Source: Actinomycetes bacterium (lineage in GTDB: Bacteria > Actinomycetota > Acidimicrobiia > Acidimicrobiales > RAAP-2). From it: a DNA stretch of 64,000 nucleotides. The stretch is taken from NCBI GenBank assembly GCA_021831035.1, contig JAKBNL010000010.1, forward strand, positions 24,401-88,400, written 5' to 3'. How positions within the stretch are numbered: the stretch's first letter is position 1; every line of letters starts with the position of its first letter. Shown here piece after piece: positions 1-9,422 of the stretch. The position numbers were made by a program, and so were the translations under genes. The notes under the pieces were generated by a model. That model had not been told where the DNA came from, searched no databases, and saw only the letters and a program-made list of their open reading frames with translations.

Positions 1-1748
1 GCCTCCTGCTCGCGCAGGATCCGCTCGACCTCGTCGTCGATGATCTGGGAGGTGTGGTCGGAGTAGTCGCGGGTGTGCATGAGGTCCTCGCCCAAGAAGA
101 CCTGGTTGTTCGAGCCCCAGGCCATCGGGCCGATCTCTTTGGACATGCCCCACTCGCGCACCATGCGCCGGGCGAGCTCGGTGTTGCGCTGCAGGTCGTC
201 GGCCGCGCCGGTCGAGAGGTCGCCGTAGACCAGCAACTCGGCCACGCGGCCGCCCATGCGCATGCACAGGCTGTCCTCGAGCTCGGGCCGGCCCATGATG
301 TGGCGGTCCTCCTCGGGCAGGGTCATGGTGACCCCGAGGGCCATGCCGCGCGGGATGATCGTGATCTTGTGGAGCGGGTCGGTCTTGTCGAGGACGTAGG
401 CCAAGAGGGCGTGGCCCGACTCGTGGTAGGCGACGCGCTCGCGCTCGTCGTCCTTGAGGACCATCGTGTCGCGCTCCTGGCCCATCATGACCCGGTCGCG
501 GGCCGTCTCGAAGTCCTCCATCGAAACGGTGGGCGAGCCCCGACGCACCGCGTGCAGGGCCGCCTCGTTCACGAGGTTCGCGAGGTCGGCCCCGCTCATG
601 CCCGGCGTGCCGCGCGCCACGAGCGCGAGGTCGACGCTGGGGTCGAGGGGCTTGCCCCGGGTGTGGATCTGCAGGATCGGCAGGCGCTCCTCGAGGTCGG
701 GCAGGGGCACCACGATCTGGCGGTCGAAGCGGCCCGGGCGCAAGAGGGCCGGGTCGAGCACGTCGGGCCGGTTGGTCGCGGCCATGACGACGATCCCCTC
801 GGTGGGCTCGAAGCCGTCCATCTCGCTCAGGAGCTGGTTGAGGGTCTGCTCGCGTTCGTCGTGGCCGCCGCCCAGGCCGGCGCCGCGCTTTCGCCCGATG
901 GAGTCGATCTCGTCGACGAAGACGATGGCCGGGGACTGCTTGCGGGCCGTGTTGAACAGGTCGCGCACGCGGCTCGCGCCCACGCCGACGAACATCTCCA
1001 TGAAGTCCGAGCCCGAGACCGAGAAGAAGGGCACCCCGGCCTCGCCGGCCACGGCGCGCGCGAGCATCGTCTTGCCCGTGCCGGGCGGGCCCACGAGCAG
1101 GATGCCCTTGGGGATGGTCGCACCGATCGTCCGGTACCGGCCCGGGCTCTTCAAGAACTCCACGACCTCGCTGATCTCCTGCTTGACCCCCTTGTAGCCG
1201 GCCACGTCGGCGAAGGTGGTCTTGGGCATGTCCTGGGAGAACTGCTTGGCCCTCGAGCGGCCGACCGACATCATCCCGTTCATCTGGCCCCGGGCCTGGC
1301 GGCTCGCGTAGACCATGAAGGCGACGAAGATCAGGATCCAGATCAGGTAGGGCAGGAACGTCGAGGCGAGGCTGGAGGGGTTGGCGAAGGTCACGGCCAC
1401 GTTGCTCGTGCGCAGGGTGTCGATCTCGGCCTGCAGGGCGGGGTAGGGGCCGTTCACGGTGTAGGCCGCGCCGTTGGCGAGCTGGCCGGTCACCACGCCG
1501 TTGGAGTTGTTGATGACGGCGGTGTTGATCTGGTTGCTCGCCGCGTCGTGGAGCAGCTGGGAGTACGTGAGCACCCGGGCCGGCTTGGTCGAGAAGAGGG
1601 AGTTCACGACGACGAAGCCCACGATGAGCGCCACGATGGCGGCCGTGATCAGACGACGGCGAACCGGAGGGGTCAGCGGCCCGCTCGCGCCGGGCACGAG
1701 CCGGCGAAAGCCGTTGTTCTGGCCCGGGTCGTTAGGGGAATCTGGCAC
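1..1748 (-). CDS. ftsH: FtsH ATP-dependent zinc metalloprotease (3' end cut by window edge)
   Basis: Membrane-anchored AAA+ protease that degrades misfolded membrane and regulatory proteins. Reading leftward from GTG at 1748, a transmembrane segment lies near residues 24-44 and a second near 108-128. Walker A GPPGTGKT is at about 220-227, followed by Walker B VFVDEID and the second region of homology. The zinc site HESGH is at about 442-446. About 582 residues are visible; the C-terminal tail lies beyond base 1. The GTG start is preferred because a -10-like TAGATT sits exactly 6 nt upstream and no Shine-Dalgarno is visible, so the mRNA is probably leaderless. It is divergent from the CPBP protease gene. 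Family assignment is secure. Confidence 0.97.
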   Translation of the reverse strand, partial: MPDSPNDPGQNNGFRRLVPGASGPLTPPVRRRLITAAIVALIVGFVVVNSLFSTKPARVLTYSQLLHDAASNQINTAVINNSNGVVTGQLANGAAYTVNGPYPALQAEIDTLRTSNVAVTFANPSSLASTFLPYLIWILIFVAFMVYASRQARGQMNGMMSVGRSRAKQFSQDMPKTTFADVAGYKGVKQEISEVVEFLKSPGRYRTIGATIPKGILLVGPPGTGKTMLARAVAGEAGVPFFSVSGSDFMEMFVGVGASRVRDLFNTARKQSPAIVFVDEIDSIGRKRGAGLGGGHDEREQTLNQLLSEMDGFEPTEGIVVMAATNRPDVLDPALLRPGRFDRQIVVPLPDLEERLPILQIHTRGKPLDPSVDLALVARGTPGMSGADLANLVNEAALHAVRRGSPTVSMEDFETARDRVMMGQERDTMVLKDDERERVAYHESGHALLAYVLDKTDPLHKITIIPRGMALGVTMTLPEEDRHIMGRPELEDSLCMRMGGRVAELLVYGDLSTGAADDLQRNTELARRMVREWGMSKEIGPMAWGSNNQVFLGEDLMHTRDYSDHTSQIIDDEVERILREQE

Positions 1749-1754
1749 GTACCT

Positions 1755-1760
1755 AATCTA
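1755..1760 (-). promoter_or_regulatory. -10-like hexamer of ftsH, leaderless arrangement
   Basis: On the minus strand TAGATT is followed by 6 nt and then the GTG of ftsH. No good -35 is visible. The same spacing recurs at many other genes in the window. Confidence 0.5.
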
Positions 1761-1822
1761 GAGGTCATCCGCGACAGACCGACGAGCGCCGTCGCCCCGG
1801 CGCGATCGAAAGCGACGACCTC

Positions 1823-2563
1823 GTGACGCCACCGACAGAGGAGACCACGCCTCGCACCGGCCTCATCATCGTCGCGGCTTTTATGGGATTCTTACTGGGT
1901 CAGGTGATCGCCACCCTCATGGAGGCCGTCGCGGCCGCGCTCGCGGGCTACCCCGGGGGACTGGGCGGCCTGGCGCGCTCGGCGACGCCCCCGTGGTGGG
2001 CCACCTCGCTCGGGCTCGCGGGGCTGTGGGTCGGCTTCGCCGTGGCGATCCTCGTGGCCTACCGGGCCGGCGGCCTCGCCCCGTGGCCGGGCCAGTGGCG
2101 ACCGCGCTGGGGCGACCTCGCCTACGTGCCCCTCGGGGTCGCCTGCCAGTTCGCCGTCGACGTCCTCTACGCCCTGTGGCACCCCCACGGGGTCTCGGCC
2201 CCCGTCCACCGCCTCTTCGACTCGACGAGCGGGCCGACCTTCGCCCTCGTGGGCACGCTGAGCGTGCTCGGCGCGCCGGTGTTCGAGGAGTGGCTCTTCC
2301 GCGGCGTGCTCTATCGCGCCCTCGCCGAGGGCGCGCGCGCGCGGTTCTCGCGGCGCGTGTCGGTCGCCCTCGGCGCCGTGGGCAGCGGCCTCCTCTTCGG
2401 CCTGGCCCACGTCGAGCTCGTCCAGCTGGCCGGCCTCGCCGGGCTCGGGGTGGTGCTGGCGCTGCTCGCCGAGCGCTCGCGGCGGCTCGTGCCCTCGTGG
2501 GTCACCCACGCCTCGTTCAACGCGACGGCGTTCGTCGCGCTCGTCCTGCAGCGGGCCCACTGA
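1823..2563 (+). CDS. CPBP-family intramembrane metalloprotease
   Basis: Polytopic membrane protein of the CPBP (CAAX protease/bacteriocin-processing, Abi) family, 246 aa, starting at GTG 1823. Family motifs are present: EE at 155-156 with Arg160 (EEWLFR), FGLAH with His196, and His229 with Asn233 near the C-terminus. These form the glutamate/histidine metal site of the family. The substrate is unknown; in bacteria relatives act in bacteriocin immunity or lipoprotein/peptide processing. Its TGA overlaps the ATG of the next gene by one base (TGATG), so the two are probably co-translated. Confidence 0.9.
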   Translation: MTPPTEETTPRTGLIIVAAFMGFLLGQVIATLMEAVAAALAGYPGGLGGLARSATPPWWATSLGLAGLWVGFAVAILVAYRAGGLAPWPGQWRPRWGDLAYVPLGVACQFAVDVLYALWHPHGVSAPVHRLFDSTSGPTFALVGTLSVLGAPVFEEWLFRGVLYRALAEGARARFSRRVSVALGAVGSGLLFGLAHVELVQLAGLAGLGVVLALLAERSRRLVPSWVTHASFNATAFVALVLQRAH

Positions 2564-5271
2564 TGCGCGCCCGACGACTCGACACGCTGACCCTGCTCGA
2601 CCTGGTCGCCGTCGTCGCGGTCGCCTACGTCGCCCTGTGGGCGCTGCACCCCACGCTGCTCGTCTCCTCGACCCTGCTCACCGGGGGCGACACCGGCTCG
2701 CACCTCGCCCTGCCGGCGTACCTCGCGCACTTCGCGAACCCGCTCACCGTCACGCCGTGGTACCCGGGCTGGCTCGACGGCCTGCCCGCCTACACCTACT
2801 ACTTCGTGCTGCCCGACGTGCTGGCCGCCTGGGCCAGCCACGTCATCGGCTTCGCCGTGGCCTTCAAGCTCTCGACGGTGCTGGGCACGGTCCTCATGCC
2901 CCTCGGCGCGTACCTCATGGGCCGGCTCTTCGACGCGCCCCGCCCGGTGCCCGCGGCGCTCGCCATGGCGACCCTGCCCTTCCTCTTCGACGCCACCTAC
3001 ACCATCGACGGGGGGAACCTCTTCTCGACGATGGCCGGGGAGTACCCGTTCTCGCTCGGCCTCGCCCTGGCGCTGGTGACCATCGGACTCGTGGCGCGCG
3101 GCGTGCGCACCGGCCGGGGCTACTGGGCGACCGCGATCCTGCTGAGCCTCACCCTCGCCGGTCACGTCCTGCCGTGGTTCTTCGCCCTGGGCGCCTCGGG
3201 AATCGTCGTCGTCTACGAGTTGCTGTACCGGCGCGGGGTCGGTGGGCCGCGCCGGGTGGGCGTGGCCAGGGCCCACCCGGCCCTGGCCGCGGCGGGGCTC
3301 GCGCTCGTCGCCCTGTGGCCGCTCGCCCTCGACGCCCACGCCTGGGTGGCGACCGGACCGGTCTTCGCCACGCGCGGGGGCCTCGACTCGCGGCTCGTCA
3401 CCGTGGCGCTGGCCGCGCTGTGCGTGGGCCTGATCGCGCGGGGCCGCGCCCTCGGCGGATGGCGGGGCTACTGGCTGGGCGGGCTCGCCCTCGCGGCGAC
3501 GGCCCTGTCGGTCGTGGTCGACCTGCGCTGGGCGCTGGCCGCGCTCGCCGCCGTGGGGGCCCTCGGGCTGGTGACCTCGTCCGACCCCGACGAGGGGCGC
3601 GCTCGGCGGCTCGCGCGCGGCGACTTCGCGCGCCCCCTTCGCTTCGCGCTCGGCGCCGGGGCGATCTCGTTCGGCCTCTCGGCGTGGTGGCTCCTGCCCT
3701 TTGGCACCACCCAGCGCTACACGGACTCGCTGGGCTACGTGAACGTGAGCGTCGCGAACCTCCACGCGATCTTCACCACCCTCGGCTGGTTCAACCCCGA
3801 CGGGTCGGCCGCGGGGGACCGGTGGGTGATCGCGCTCGCCGGCGCGGGGGTCGTCGTGGCCGTCCTCGTGCGCGACCGGCTGGGTCTGGTCCTCGCCGGC
3901 ACGACGGTCGCCTCGTTCTGGGTCTTCGTCCTCGACCCCCAGAGCGCCATCTGGAACCAGCGGGTGATCCCCTTCTGGTTCATCGCGATCCACCTCCTCG
4001 CGGGCTGGCTCGTCGCCTGGCCGATCGCGCGCTGGTGGGTGAGGGCTCCCGAGACGCGCCCGGCTCTCCCGGACCCGGGGCCCGTGGCGGTGGCCGGAGC
4101 GGACGCGGCCGACGACCTCGTCGACCCCGGGCCCGTCGCCGGGCGCGGCGCGCGACGCCGGGCGCGGCGCGCGACGAGCGCGGTCGTGGCGGTCGTGCTG
4201 GTCGGGCTCGCCTCGACCCTGCCGGGCCAGGTGACGGCCTGGGCGAACGCTCTGGGCCTGTCGACCTCGGGCAACCAGGTGACCAACTGGGCGCAGTGGA
4301 ACTACTCGGGCTACCAGGCGAAGTCGGGCTGGCCCGAGTACCACGCCCTCATGACGACGATGGCCGCGGTCGGGCGGCGCGACGGCTGCGGGCGCGCGCT
4401 GTGGGAGTACAGCGCGGCCGAGGACCGCTTCGGGACCCCCGAGGCGCTGATGCTCCTGCCGTACTGGACCAACGACTGCGTCGACTCCGAAGAGGGGCTC
4501 CTCATGGAGTCCTCGCCGACCACGCCCTACCACTACCTCGACCAGGCCGAGCTCAGCGTGGCGCCGAGCGACCCCCAGGTCGGTCTCCAGTACGGGCCGC
4601 CCGACGTGCGCCTGGGCGTCACCCACCTCCAGCGCCTCGGCGTGCGCTACTACATGGTGTACTCGCCGCTGCTCGTCGCCCAGGCCACCCGCGACCCGGC
4701 GCTGCGCCTGGTGGCGACGACGCGGGCCTTCCCCGCCCCGGGCGCGAAGTGGTACGTCTACCTCGTGCGCCACGCGGGCCTCGTCGAGGGCCTCGCCCAC
4801 CCGCCGGCGGTCGTGGCGCACGTGGGCACCGCGGCCAGCTGGCTCGCCGCCAACCAGACGTGGTGGCTCACCCCGCGCCTGGAGTCGGTCTACCTCGCGG
4901 CGAGCGGCCCCGCGAGCTGGCCGCGCGCGACGAGCGTCTCCACGATGCCGGCCGCGACGCGCGAGCCCACCGAGCGCGTCAGCCGCGTGCGGGTCGGGCT
5001 CCAGAGCGTCTCGTTCCACGTGAGCCGCCTCGGGGTGCCGACCCTCGTGAAGGTCTCCTACTACCCGGGCTGGCACGTCACCGGGGCGACCGGCCCGTAC
5101 CGCGTGAGCCCGAACCTGATGGTGGTCGTGCCCACGCGTCACGACGTCGAGCTGCTCTACGGCTCGACGCCGGCCACGACGATCGGCCGGGACCTCACCC
5201 TGGTCACCGTCCTCGCCGGCGTGGGGTGGCTGGTCGCGTGGCCCCGGAGGCGGCGGCGGGCCCGTCGGTAG
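2563..5271 (+). CDS. PTPS-related polytopic membrane protein, probable GT-C-type envelope enzyme
   Basis: A 902-residue integral membrane protein with a hydrophobic N-terminal two-thirds (many helices) and a soluble C-terminal third from about residue 580. The first extracytoplasmic loop carries GGDTGSH near residues 44-50, an acidic motif typical of GT-C glycosyltransferase-like proteins. The overall pattern fits the '6-pyruvoyl-tetrahydropterin synthase-related' membrane family, whose name is historical and does not imply pterin chemistry. The ATG at 2563 overlaps the preceding stop. A phosphohexomutase follows 11 bases after its stop, suggesting a role in surface polysaccharide. Substrate unknown. 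Confidence 0.75.
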   Translation: MRARRLDTLTLLDLVAVVAVAYVALWALHPTLLVSSTLLTGGDTGSHLALPAYLAHFANPLTVTPWYPGWLDGLPAYTYYFVLPDVLAAWASHVIGFAVAFKLSTVLGTVLMPLGAYLMGRLFDAPRPVPAALAMATLPFLFDATYTIDGGNLFSTMAGEYPFSLGLALALVTIGLVARGVRTGRGYWATAILLSLTLAGHVLPWFFALGASGIVVVYELLYRRGVGGPRRVGVARAHPALAAAGLALVALWPLALDAHAWVATGPVFATRGGLDSRLVTVALAALCVGLIARGRALGGWRGYWLGGLALAATALSVVVDLRWALAALAAVGALGLVTSSDPDEGRARRLARGDFARPLRFALGAGAISFGLSAWWLLPFGTTQRYTDSLGYVNVSVANLHAIFTTLGWFNPDGSAAGDRWVIALAGAGVVVAVLVRDRLGLVLAGTTVASFWVFVLDPQSAIWNQRVIPFWFIAIHLLAGWLVAWPIARWWVRAPETRPALPDPGPVAVAGADAADDLVDPGPVAGRGARRRARRATSAVVAVVLVGLASTLPGQVTAWANALGLSTSGNQVTNWAQWNYSGYQAKSGWPEYHALMTTMAAVGRRDGCGRALWEYSAAEDRFGTPEALMLLPYWTNDCVDSEEGLLMESSPTTPYHYLDQAELSVAPSDPQVGLQYGPPDVRLGVTHLQRLGVRYYMVYSPLLVAQATRDPALRLVATTRAFPAPGAKWYVYLVRHAGLVEGLAHPPAVVAHVGTAASWLAANQTWWLTPRLESVYLAASGPASWPRATSVSTMPAATREPTERVSRVRVGLQSVSFHVSRLGVPTLVKVSYYPGWHVTGATGPYRVSPNLMVVVPTRHDVELLYGSTPATTIGRDLTLVTVLAGVGWLVAWPRRRRRARR
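4141..4176 (+). repeat. 17-bp direct repeat inside the PTPS-related gene
   Basis: A 17-base GC-only unit occurs at 4141-4157 and again at 4160-4176 (period 19). It encodes an Arg/Ala-rich cytoplasmic loop. The period is not a multiple of three, so the copies are read in different frames. Probably a local slippage duplication. Confidence 0.6.
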
Positions 5272-5282
5272 GATGGGCGGTC

Positions 5283-6635
5283 GTGGACACGACCGCCATC
5301 TTCAAGGCGTACGACGTGCGCGGCACCTACCCCGATCAGCTCGACGAGCGCAGCGCGGCGGCGATGGGCTCGGCCTTCGCGACCTTCGCCGGCCACCCGC
5401 GGATCGTCGTCGCGCGTGACATGCGCGTCTCGGGCGGGCCTCTGTCGGAGGCCTTCGCCCGGGGGGCCCGGGCCACCGGCGTCGAGGTGGTGGACCTGGG
5501 ACTCGCCTCGACGGACTTCGCCTACTTCGCCTCGGGCTTCTTGGACCTACCCGCGGCGATGTTCACCGCCTCGCACAACCCGGCCCGCTACAACGGGGTG
5601 AAGTTCTGCCTGCCCGGCGCGCGGGCCGTCGGGGTCGACTCGGGGCTGAAGGAGATCGAGGCCCTCACGAGGCGCTTCTACGACGCCCCGGCGACCGGGG
5701 ACCTCGCGCCGCTCACCCCGCTCGACCTGACCAACGAGTGGGTGACCCACGTGCACTCCTTCGTCGACGTGGCGAGCCTGCGACCGCTACGCATCGTGGC
5801 CGACGCCGCGAACGGCATGGGGGGCTTCGTCGCGCCGCTCGTCTTCGCCGGTCTGCCCTTCGAGGTGGAGGTCCTCTACCCCGAGCTCGACGGCACCTTC
5901 CCGAACCACCCGGCCGACCCGCTCGACCCGGCGAACCTGGTCGACCTGCGCCGGCGCGTCCTCGAGGTCGGCGCCGACATCGGGCTGGCCTTCGACGGCG
6001 ACGCCGACCGGGTCTTCCTGATCGACGAGCGGGCCCGGCCCGTCTCGGGCTCGACCACGACGGCGATGGTCGCCGAGGTGATGCTCGCGCGCCACCCCGG
6101 CGCGACCGTCCTCTACAACCTGATCTGCTCCAAGGCCGTGCCCGAGGTGATCGCCGAGTCCGGCGGGGTCGGGCTGCGCACGCGGGTGGGTCACAGCTAC
6201 ATCAAGCAGGTCATGGCCGAGACCGGCGCCGTCTTCGGGGGCGAGCACTCGGGCCACTACTACTACCGCGACAACTACCGGGCCGACTCGGGGGTCATCA
6301 CCGCCTTCGTGGTGCTCGAGCTGCTGAGCCGCTCCGGCGGGCCGCTCTCGTCACTCACCAAGCCCTTCGAGCGCTACGCCGCCTCGGGCGAGATCAACAC
6401 CACCGTCGCCGACCCCGCGGGCACCGTCGAGCGCGTCGCGGCGCGCCTCGGCGCCGAGGGCGTCGCGCTCGACCGGCTCGACGGGCTGACCGCCGACTAC
6501 GGCTCGTGGTGGTTCAACCTGCGCCCCTCGAACACCGAGCCCCTGTTGCGACTGAACCTCGAGGCGCCCGACGAGGCGAGCGTGCGGGCCCACGTGGACG
6601 AGGTGGAGACGCTCATCGCCGAGGTCGACGCGTGA
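5283..6635 (+). CDS. Phosphomannomutase/phosphoglucomutase
   Basis: Alpha-D-phosphohexomutase interconverting hexose 1- and 6-phosphates (Man or Glc), supplying sugar nucleotides for glycan synthesis. It has 450 aa from GTG at 5283. The catalytic phosphoserine motif TASHNP has Ser97. The metal loop FDGDADR is near residues 237-243, and the phosphate-binding RPSNTEP is near the C-terminus, so all four domains are complete. TAGGAT, overlapping the upstream stop codon, lies 8 nt before the start and could be a -10. It overlaps the following gene by GTGA. Mannose versus glucose specificity cannot be told from sequence. Confidence 0.93.
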   Translation: MDTTAIFKAYDVRGTYPDQLDERSAAAMGSAFATFAGHPRIVVARDMRVSGGPLSEAFARGARATGVEVVDLGLASTDFAYFASGFLDLPAAMFTASHNPARYNGVKFCLPGARAVGVDSGLKEIEALTRRFYDAPATGDLAPLTPLDLTNEWVTHVHSFVDVASLRPLRIVADAANGMGGFVAPLVFAGLPFEVEVLYPELDGTFPNHPADPLDPANLVDLRRRVLEVGADIGLAFDGDADRVFLIDERARPVSGSTTTAMVAEVMLARHPGATVLYNLICSKAVPEVIAESGGVGLRTRVGHSYIKQVMAETGAVFGGEHSGHYYYRDNYRADSGVITAFVVLELLSRSGGPLSSLTKPFERYAASGEINTTVADPAGTVERVAARLGAEGVALDRLDGLTADYGSWWFNLRPSNTEPLLRLNLEAPDEASVRAHVDEVETLIAEVDA

Positions 6636-6862
6636 GCCTCGACCCCTTCGTCCTCGACATCCTGGTCGACCCGGTCGACCGCGAGCCCCTCTACTACGCG
6701 CCGGGCGCCGCGCGCCTGGTCAACCCGCGTCGCCTCGTCGCCTACGAGGTGCGGGGGGGCATCGCGGTCCTCTTGGCCGAGGAGGCGACCGCAATCGACG
6801 AGGGCGAGGCGGCGGCGCTGCTGGCCGACCCCGAGGGGCGCTGGACCGGGGTGGGGGCCTAG
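6632..6862 (+). CDS. Trm112/UPF0434-like small protein
   Basis: A 76-residue protein beginning at GTG 6632, overlapping the mutase stop by 4 bases. It has the Trm112/YcaR fold signature: LVDPVDREPL near the N-terminus and a short beta-rich body with R-GGI-VLL. The cysteines of the zinc-binding versions are absent. The same gene order (phosphohexomutase, then Trm112-like) occurs in other actinobacteria to my knowledge. Function is not established; relatives activate methyltransferases. Confidence 0.75.
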   Translation: MSLDPFVLDILVDPVDREPLYYAPGAARLVNPRRLVAYEVRGGIAVLLAEEATAIDEGEAAALLADPEGRWTGVGA

Positions 6863-6877
6863 GAGACGGATGGATTA

Positions 6878-6907
6878 GTCGCTGTGGGATTGCTTACCCA
6901 AAGCGAC
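6878..6907 (+). terminator. Hairpin downstream of the mutase operon
   Basis: An 11-bp stem with one mismatch, beginning GTCGCT and ending AGCGAC, encloses an 8-nt loop (ATTGCTTA). It stands 15 bases after the Trm112-like stop. No T-run follows. The rest of 6908-7020 is unusually AT-rich for this genome and shows no gene. Confidence 0.5.
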
Positions 6908-7020
6908 GAAGTAGACCCACGCGCCGTCGTGCGCTCAGCGGCTTCCCATCGTCCTCGAGATCGAATCGGTCCAACCAAAATCGCGCGCCCACTTCTCGAT
7001 TTTTATGGTTCAACAGTCCC

Positions 7021-8229
7021 CTAGGCCAACCGCTCGACGATCATGGCCATGCCCTGGCCGCCACCGACGCACATCGTCTCGAGACCGAAGCGCTTGTCGG
7101 CGTCCTCGAGCGAGTTGAGCAGGGTCGTCATGATGCGCGCGCCGGTCATGCCGAAGGGGTGGCCGAGCGCGATGGCCCCGCCGCGCACGTTGAGCTTCTC
7201 GAGGGGGATCTCGAGGTGCGCGGCGCTCGGCAGGACCTGAGCGGCGAAGGCCTCGTTGATCTCGACGAGGTCGATGTCCTTCATGGTCATCTTCGCGCGC
7301 GCGAGCGCCTGGCGGCTGGCCTCGACCGGGCCGAGGCCCATGATCTCGGGGTTGAGCCCGCTCACGCCCGAGGCGACGATCCGCGCGAGAGGGGTGATCC
7401 CGAGCTCGCGGGCCTTCTGGTCGCTCATCACGACCACCCCGGCCGCGCCGTCGTTCAAGGGGCACGAGTTGCCCGCCGTGACCGAGCCGCCCTCGCGGAA
7501 GGCCGGCTGCAGCGCGGCGAGCTTCTCCAGGGTGGTGTCGGGCCGGGGGCCGTCGTCGCGGCTGACGACGGTGCCGTCGGGGCGGGTGACGGGCACGATC
7601 TCGCGCTCGAAGAAGCCGTTGCGCTGGTGCGCCACGGCGAGTTCCTGGCTGCGCAGGGCGAACTCGTCCATCGCCGAGCGCGAGACCCGCTCGAACTCGG
7701 CCACGTTCTCGGCCGTCTGGCCCATGGCGATGTAGACGTCGGGCAGCCCCGCGGGAGGGGCCCAGGGCTCGCCCGAGCGCTCCGAGCGGGCCTTGGTGCG
7801 CGCGCGGGCCTCGTCGAAGGCCGGGTTGATCCCGGTGGGCACGTCGGCCGCGCCGTTGGCGAAGCGCGACACCGTCTCCACGCCGGCGGCGATGAAGACG
7901 TCGCCCTCACCGGCGCGGATGGCGTGGGCCGCCATGCGGATGGTCTGGAGGGAGGAGGAGCAGTATCGGTTCACCGTCACCCCGGGGACGTCGTCGAGCC
8001 CGGCGAGGATCGCCGCCACGCGCGCCACGTTGAACCCCGCCTCGCCGGCCGGCTGGCCGCAGCCGACGATCAGGTCCTCGACGCTGTGGGGGTCGAGGTC
8101 GGGCACCTTGTCGAGCAGGGCCCTCACGATGAGTGCCGTGAGGTCGTCGGGGCGCAGGTCCACGAGCGAGCCCTTGAACGCGCGGCCGATCGGGGTGCGG
8201 GCGGTGGCGACGATGACGGCTTCGGGCAT
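7021..8229 (-). CDS. Acetyl-CoA acetyltransferase (thiolase)
   Basis: Thiolase, 402 aa, catalysing CoA-dependent cleavage (or condensation) of 3-ketoacyl-CoA. The nucleophilic cysteine is Cys90 in NRYCSSS. The C-terminal active-site signatures [10 protein letters not shown] and CVGGGQG are intact. The start has GGAGGAG immediately upstream. It stands alone between the mutase operon and a divergent alcohol dehydrogenase. Whether it works in fatty-acid degradation or acetoacetyl-CoA formation is not determinable. The acetyl-CoA product links loosely to the nearby inositol locus. Confidence 0.93.
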   Translation of the reverse strand: MPEAVIVATARTPIGRAFKGSLVDLRPDDLTALIVRALLDKVPDLDPHSVEDLIVGCGQPAGEAGFNVARVAAILAGLDDVPGVTVNRYCSSSLQTIRMAAHAIRAGEGDVFIAAGVETVSRFANGAADVPTGINPAFDEARARTKARSERSGEPWAPPAGLPDVYIAMGQTAENVAEFERVSRSAMDEFALRSQELAVAHQRNGFFEREIVPVTRPDGTVVSRDDGPRPDTTLEKLAALQPAFREGGSVTAGNSCPLNDGAAGVVVMSDQKARELGITPLARIVASGVSGLNPEIMGLGPVEASRQALARAKMTMKDIDLVEINEAFAAQVLPSAAHLEIPLEKLNVRGGAIALGHPFGMTGARIMTTLLNSLEDADKRFGLETMCVGGGQGMAMIVERLA

Positions 8230-8365
8230 GGCTCCTCCAGGGTTACGCGCGAGTAATCAGTGGGAGCCTACCCAACCTCGGGGCCCGTCACTCGGGGCCC
8301 GGGGTAGGCGGCGGGAGGAGTCGCTCGGACCGAGTAGACAGGTTGGACCGGACCGGAGGCACGAG

Positions 8366-9415
8366 ATGCACGTACGCGGATACGCCGCGCCCCACCCTCG
8401 GGTGGTCCCCACCCCCTTTAGCTTCACCCGGAGAGACCCCGGGGACCACGACGTCGCCTTCGCGGTGTCGTACTGCGGGGTGTGTCACTCCGACATCCAC
8501 CAGGTCGACGAGGACTGGGGACCCGGGATCTTTCCGATGGTCCCGGGCCATGAGGTCGTCGGAGTCGTCACCGAGGTGGGGTCCGCGGTGACGTCCTTCG
8601 CCGTCGGGGACCGGATCGGCGTGGGCACCTTCGTCGACTCGTGTCGCGTGTGCGAGTTCTGCCGGCGCGGCGAGGAGCAGTACTGCGTCGAGGGGGATAC
8701 GCCCACCTACAACGGGCTCGAGCGCGACGGGGTGACGCCGACGTTCGGCGGGTACTGCGATCGCTTCGTCGTGGACGAGGCGTACGCGGTGAGGATTCCC
8801 GACGGTCTGGAGATGGCCGGGGCCGCCCCACTGCTCTGTGCCGGGATCACGGTCTACTCACCGCTTCGCCACTGGGGTGCGGGAGCGGGGACAAAGGTCG
8901 GAGTCGTCGGACTGGGGGGCCTCGGGCACCTCGCGGTCAAGTTCGCCGTGGCGCTGGGCGCCACGACGACCGTGTTCTCCCATTCGGCCGCGAAGGGAGC
9001 CGATGCCGCTCGGCTGGGTGCGCACGCCTTCGTCGACACGAGCGACGCAGCCGCCCTCGCTCCCCTGGCCGGGACGCTGGACCTCATCGTCAATACGGTG
9101 TCGGCCCCGCTGGATCTCGAGCGCTACCTCGACCTGCTTTCGGTTGACGGGTCCCTCATTCTCGTAGGGCTGCCGGGCGCCCCCTACTCGCTCGGTGCCG
9201 GCACGTTGGTCTCAAAGCGTCGCACCGTCGCCGGCTCCATGGCGGGTGGGACCCGGGAACTCCAAGAGATGCTCGACTTCTGCGCACGCCACGGGATCGT
9301 GAGCGACGTCGAGGTCGTCGCGGCGTCGGACATCGCGACCGCCTTCGCCCGGACGCGGGCGAGCGACGTCAAGTACCGCTTCGTCATCGACGCGACGACC
9401 TTCGCCGAGGCGTGA
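8366..9415 (+). CDS. NAD(P)-dependent zinc alcohol dehydrogenase (cinnamyl-ADH type)
   Basis: Medium-chain dehydrogenase, 349 aa, start ATG 8366 with GGAGGC upstream. Catalytic zinc ligands are Cys37 and His62-Glu63. The structural zinc loop has Cys93, Cys96, Cys99 and Cys107. The nucleotide-binding motif is GLGGLG near residue 180. The sequence falls with the YahK/cinnamyl alcohol dehydrogenase-like group acting on aldehydes. It is convergent with the MocR gene and its codon usage is less GC-extreme than the thiolase, resembling the inositol locus. Physiological substrate unknown. Confidence 0.9.
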   Translation: MHVRGYAAPHPRVVPTPFSFTRRDPGDHDVAFAVSYCGVCHSDIHQVDEDWGPGIFPMVPGHEVVGVVTEVGSAVTSFAVGDRIGVGTFVDSCRVCEFCRRGEEQYCVEGDTPTYNGLERDGVTPTFGGYCDRFVVDEAYAVRIPDGLEMAGAAPLLCAGITVYSPLRHWGAGAGTKVGVVGLGGLGHLAVKFAVALGATTTVFSHSAAKGADAARLGAHAFVDTSDAAALAPLAGTLDLIVNTVSAPLDLERYLDLLSVDGSLILVGLPGAPYSLGAGTLVSKRRTVAGSMAGGTRELQEMLDFCARHGIVSDVEVVAASDIATAFARTRASDVKYRFVIDATTFAEA

Positions 9416-9422
9416 TCGAGTC

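Noticed and set aside
54..1826. Very long open frames opposite real genes (here opposite ftsH; also 2311-5142, 11357-13786, 59865-63290)
   Set aside because: High GC removes stop codons from other frames. Their translations are Arg/Gly/Ala/Pro-rich with no family motifs, while the opposite frames encode clear enzymes.
6940..6990. tRNA-like GAUCGAAUC and CCA sequence in the gap after the mutase operon
   Set aside because: No acceptor or anticodon stems can be paired on either strand.
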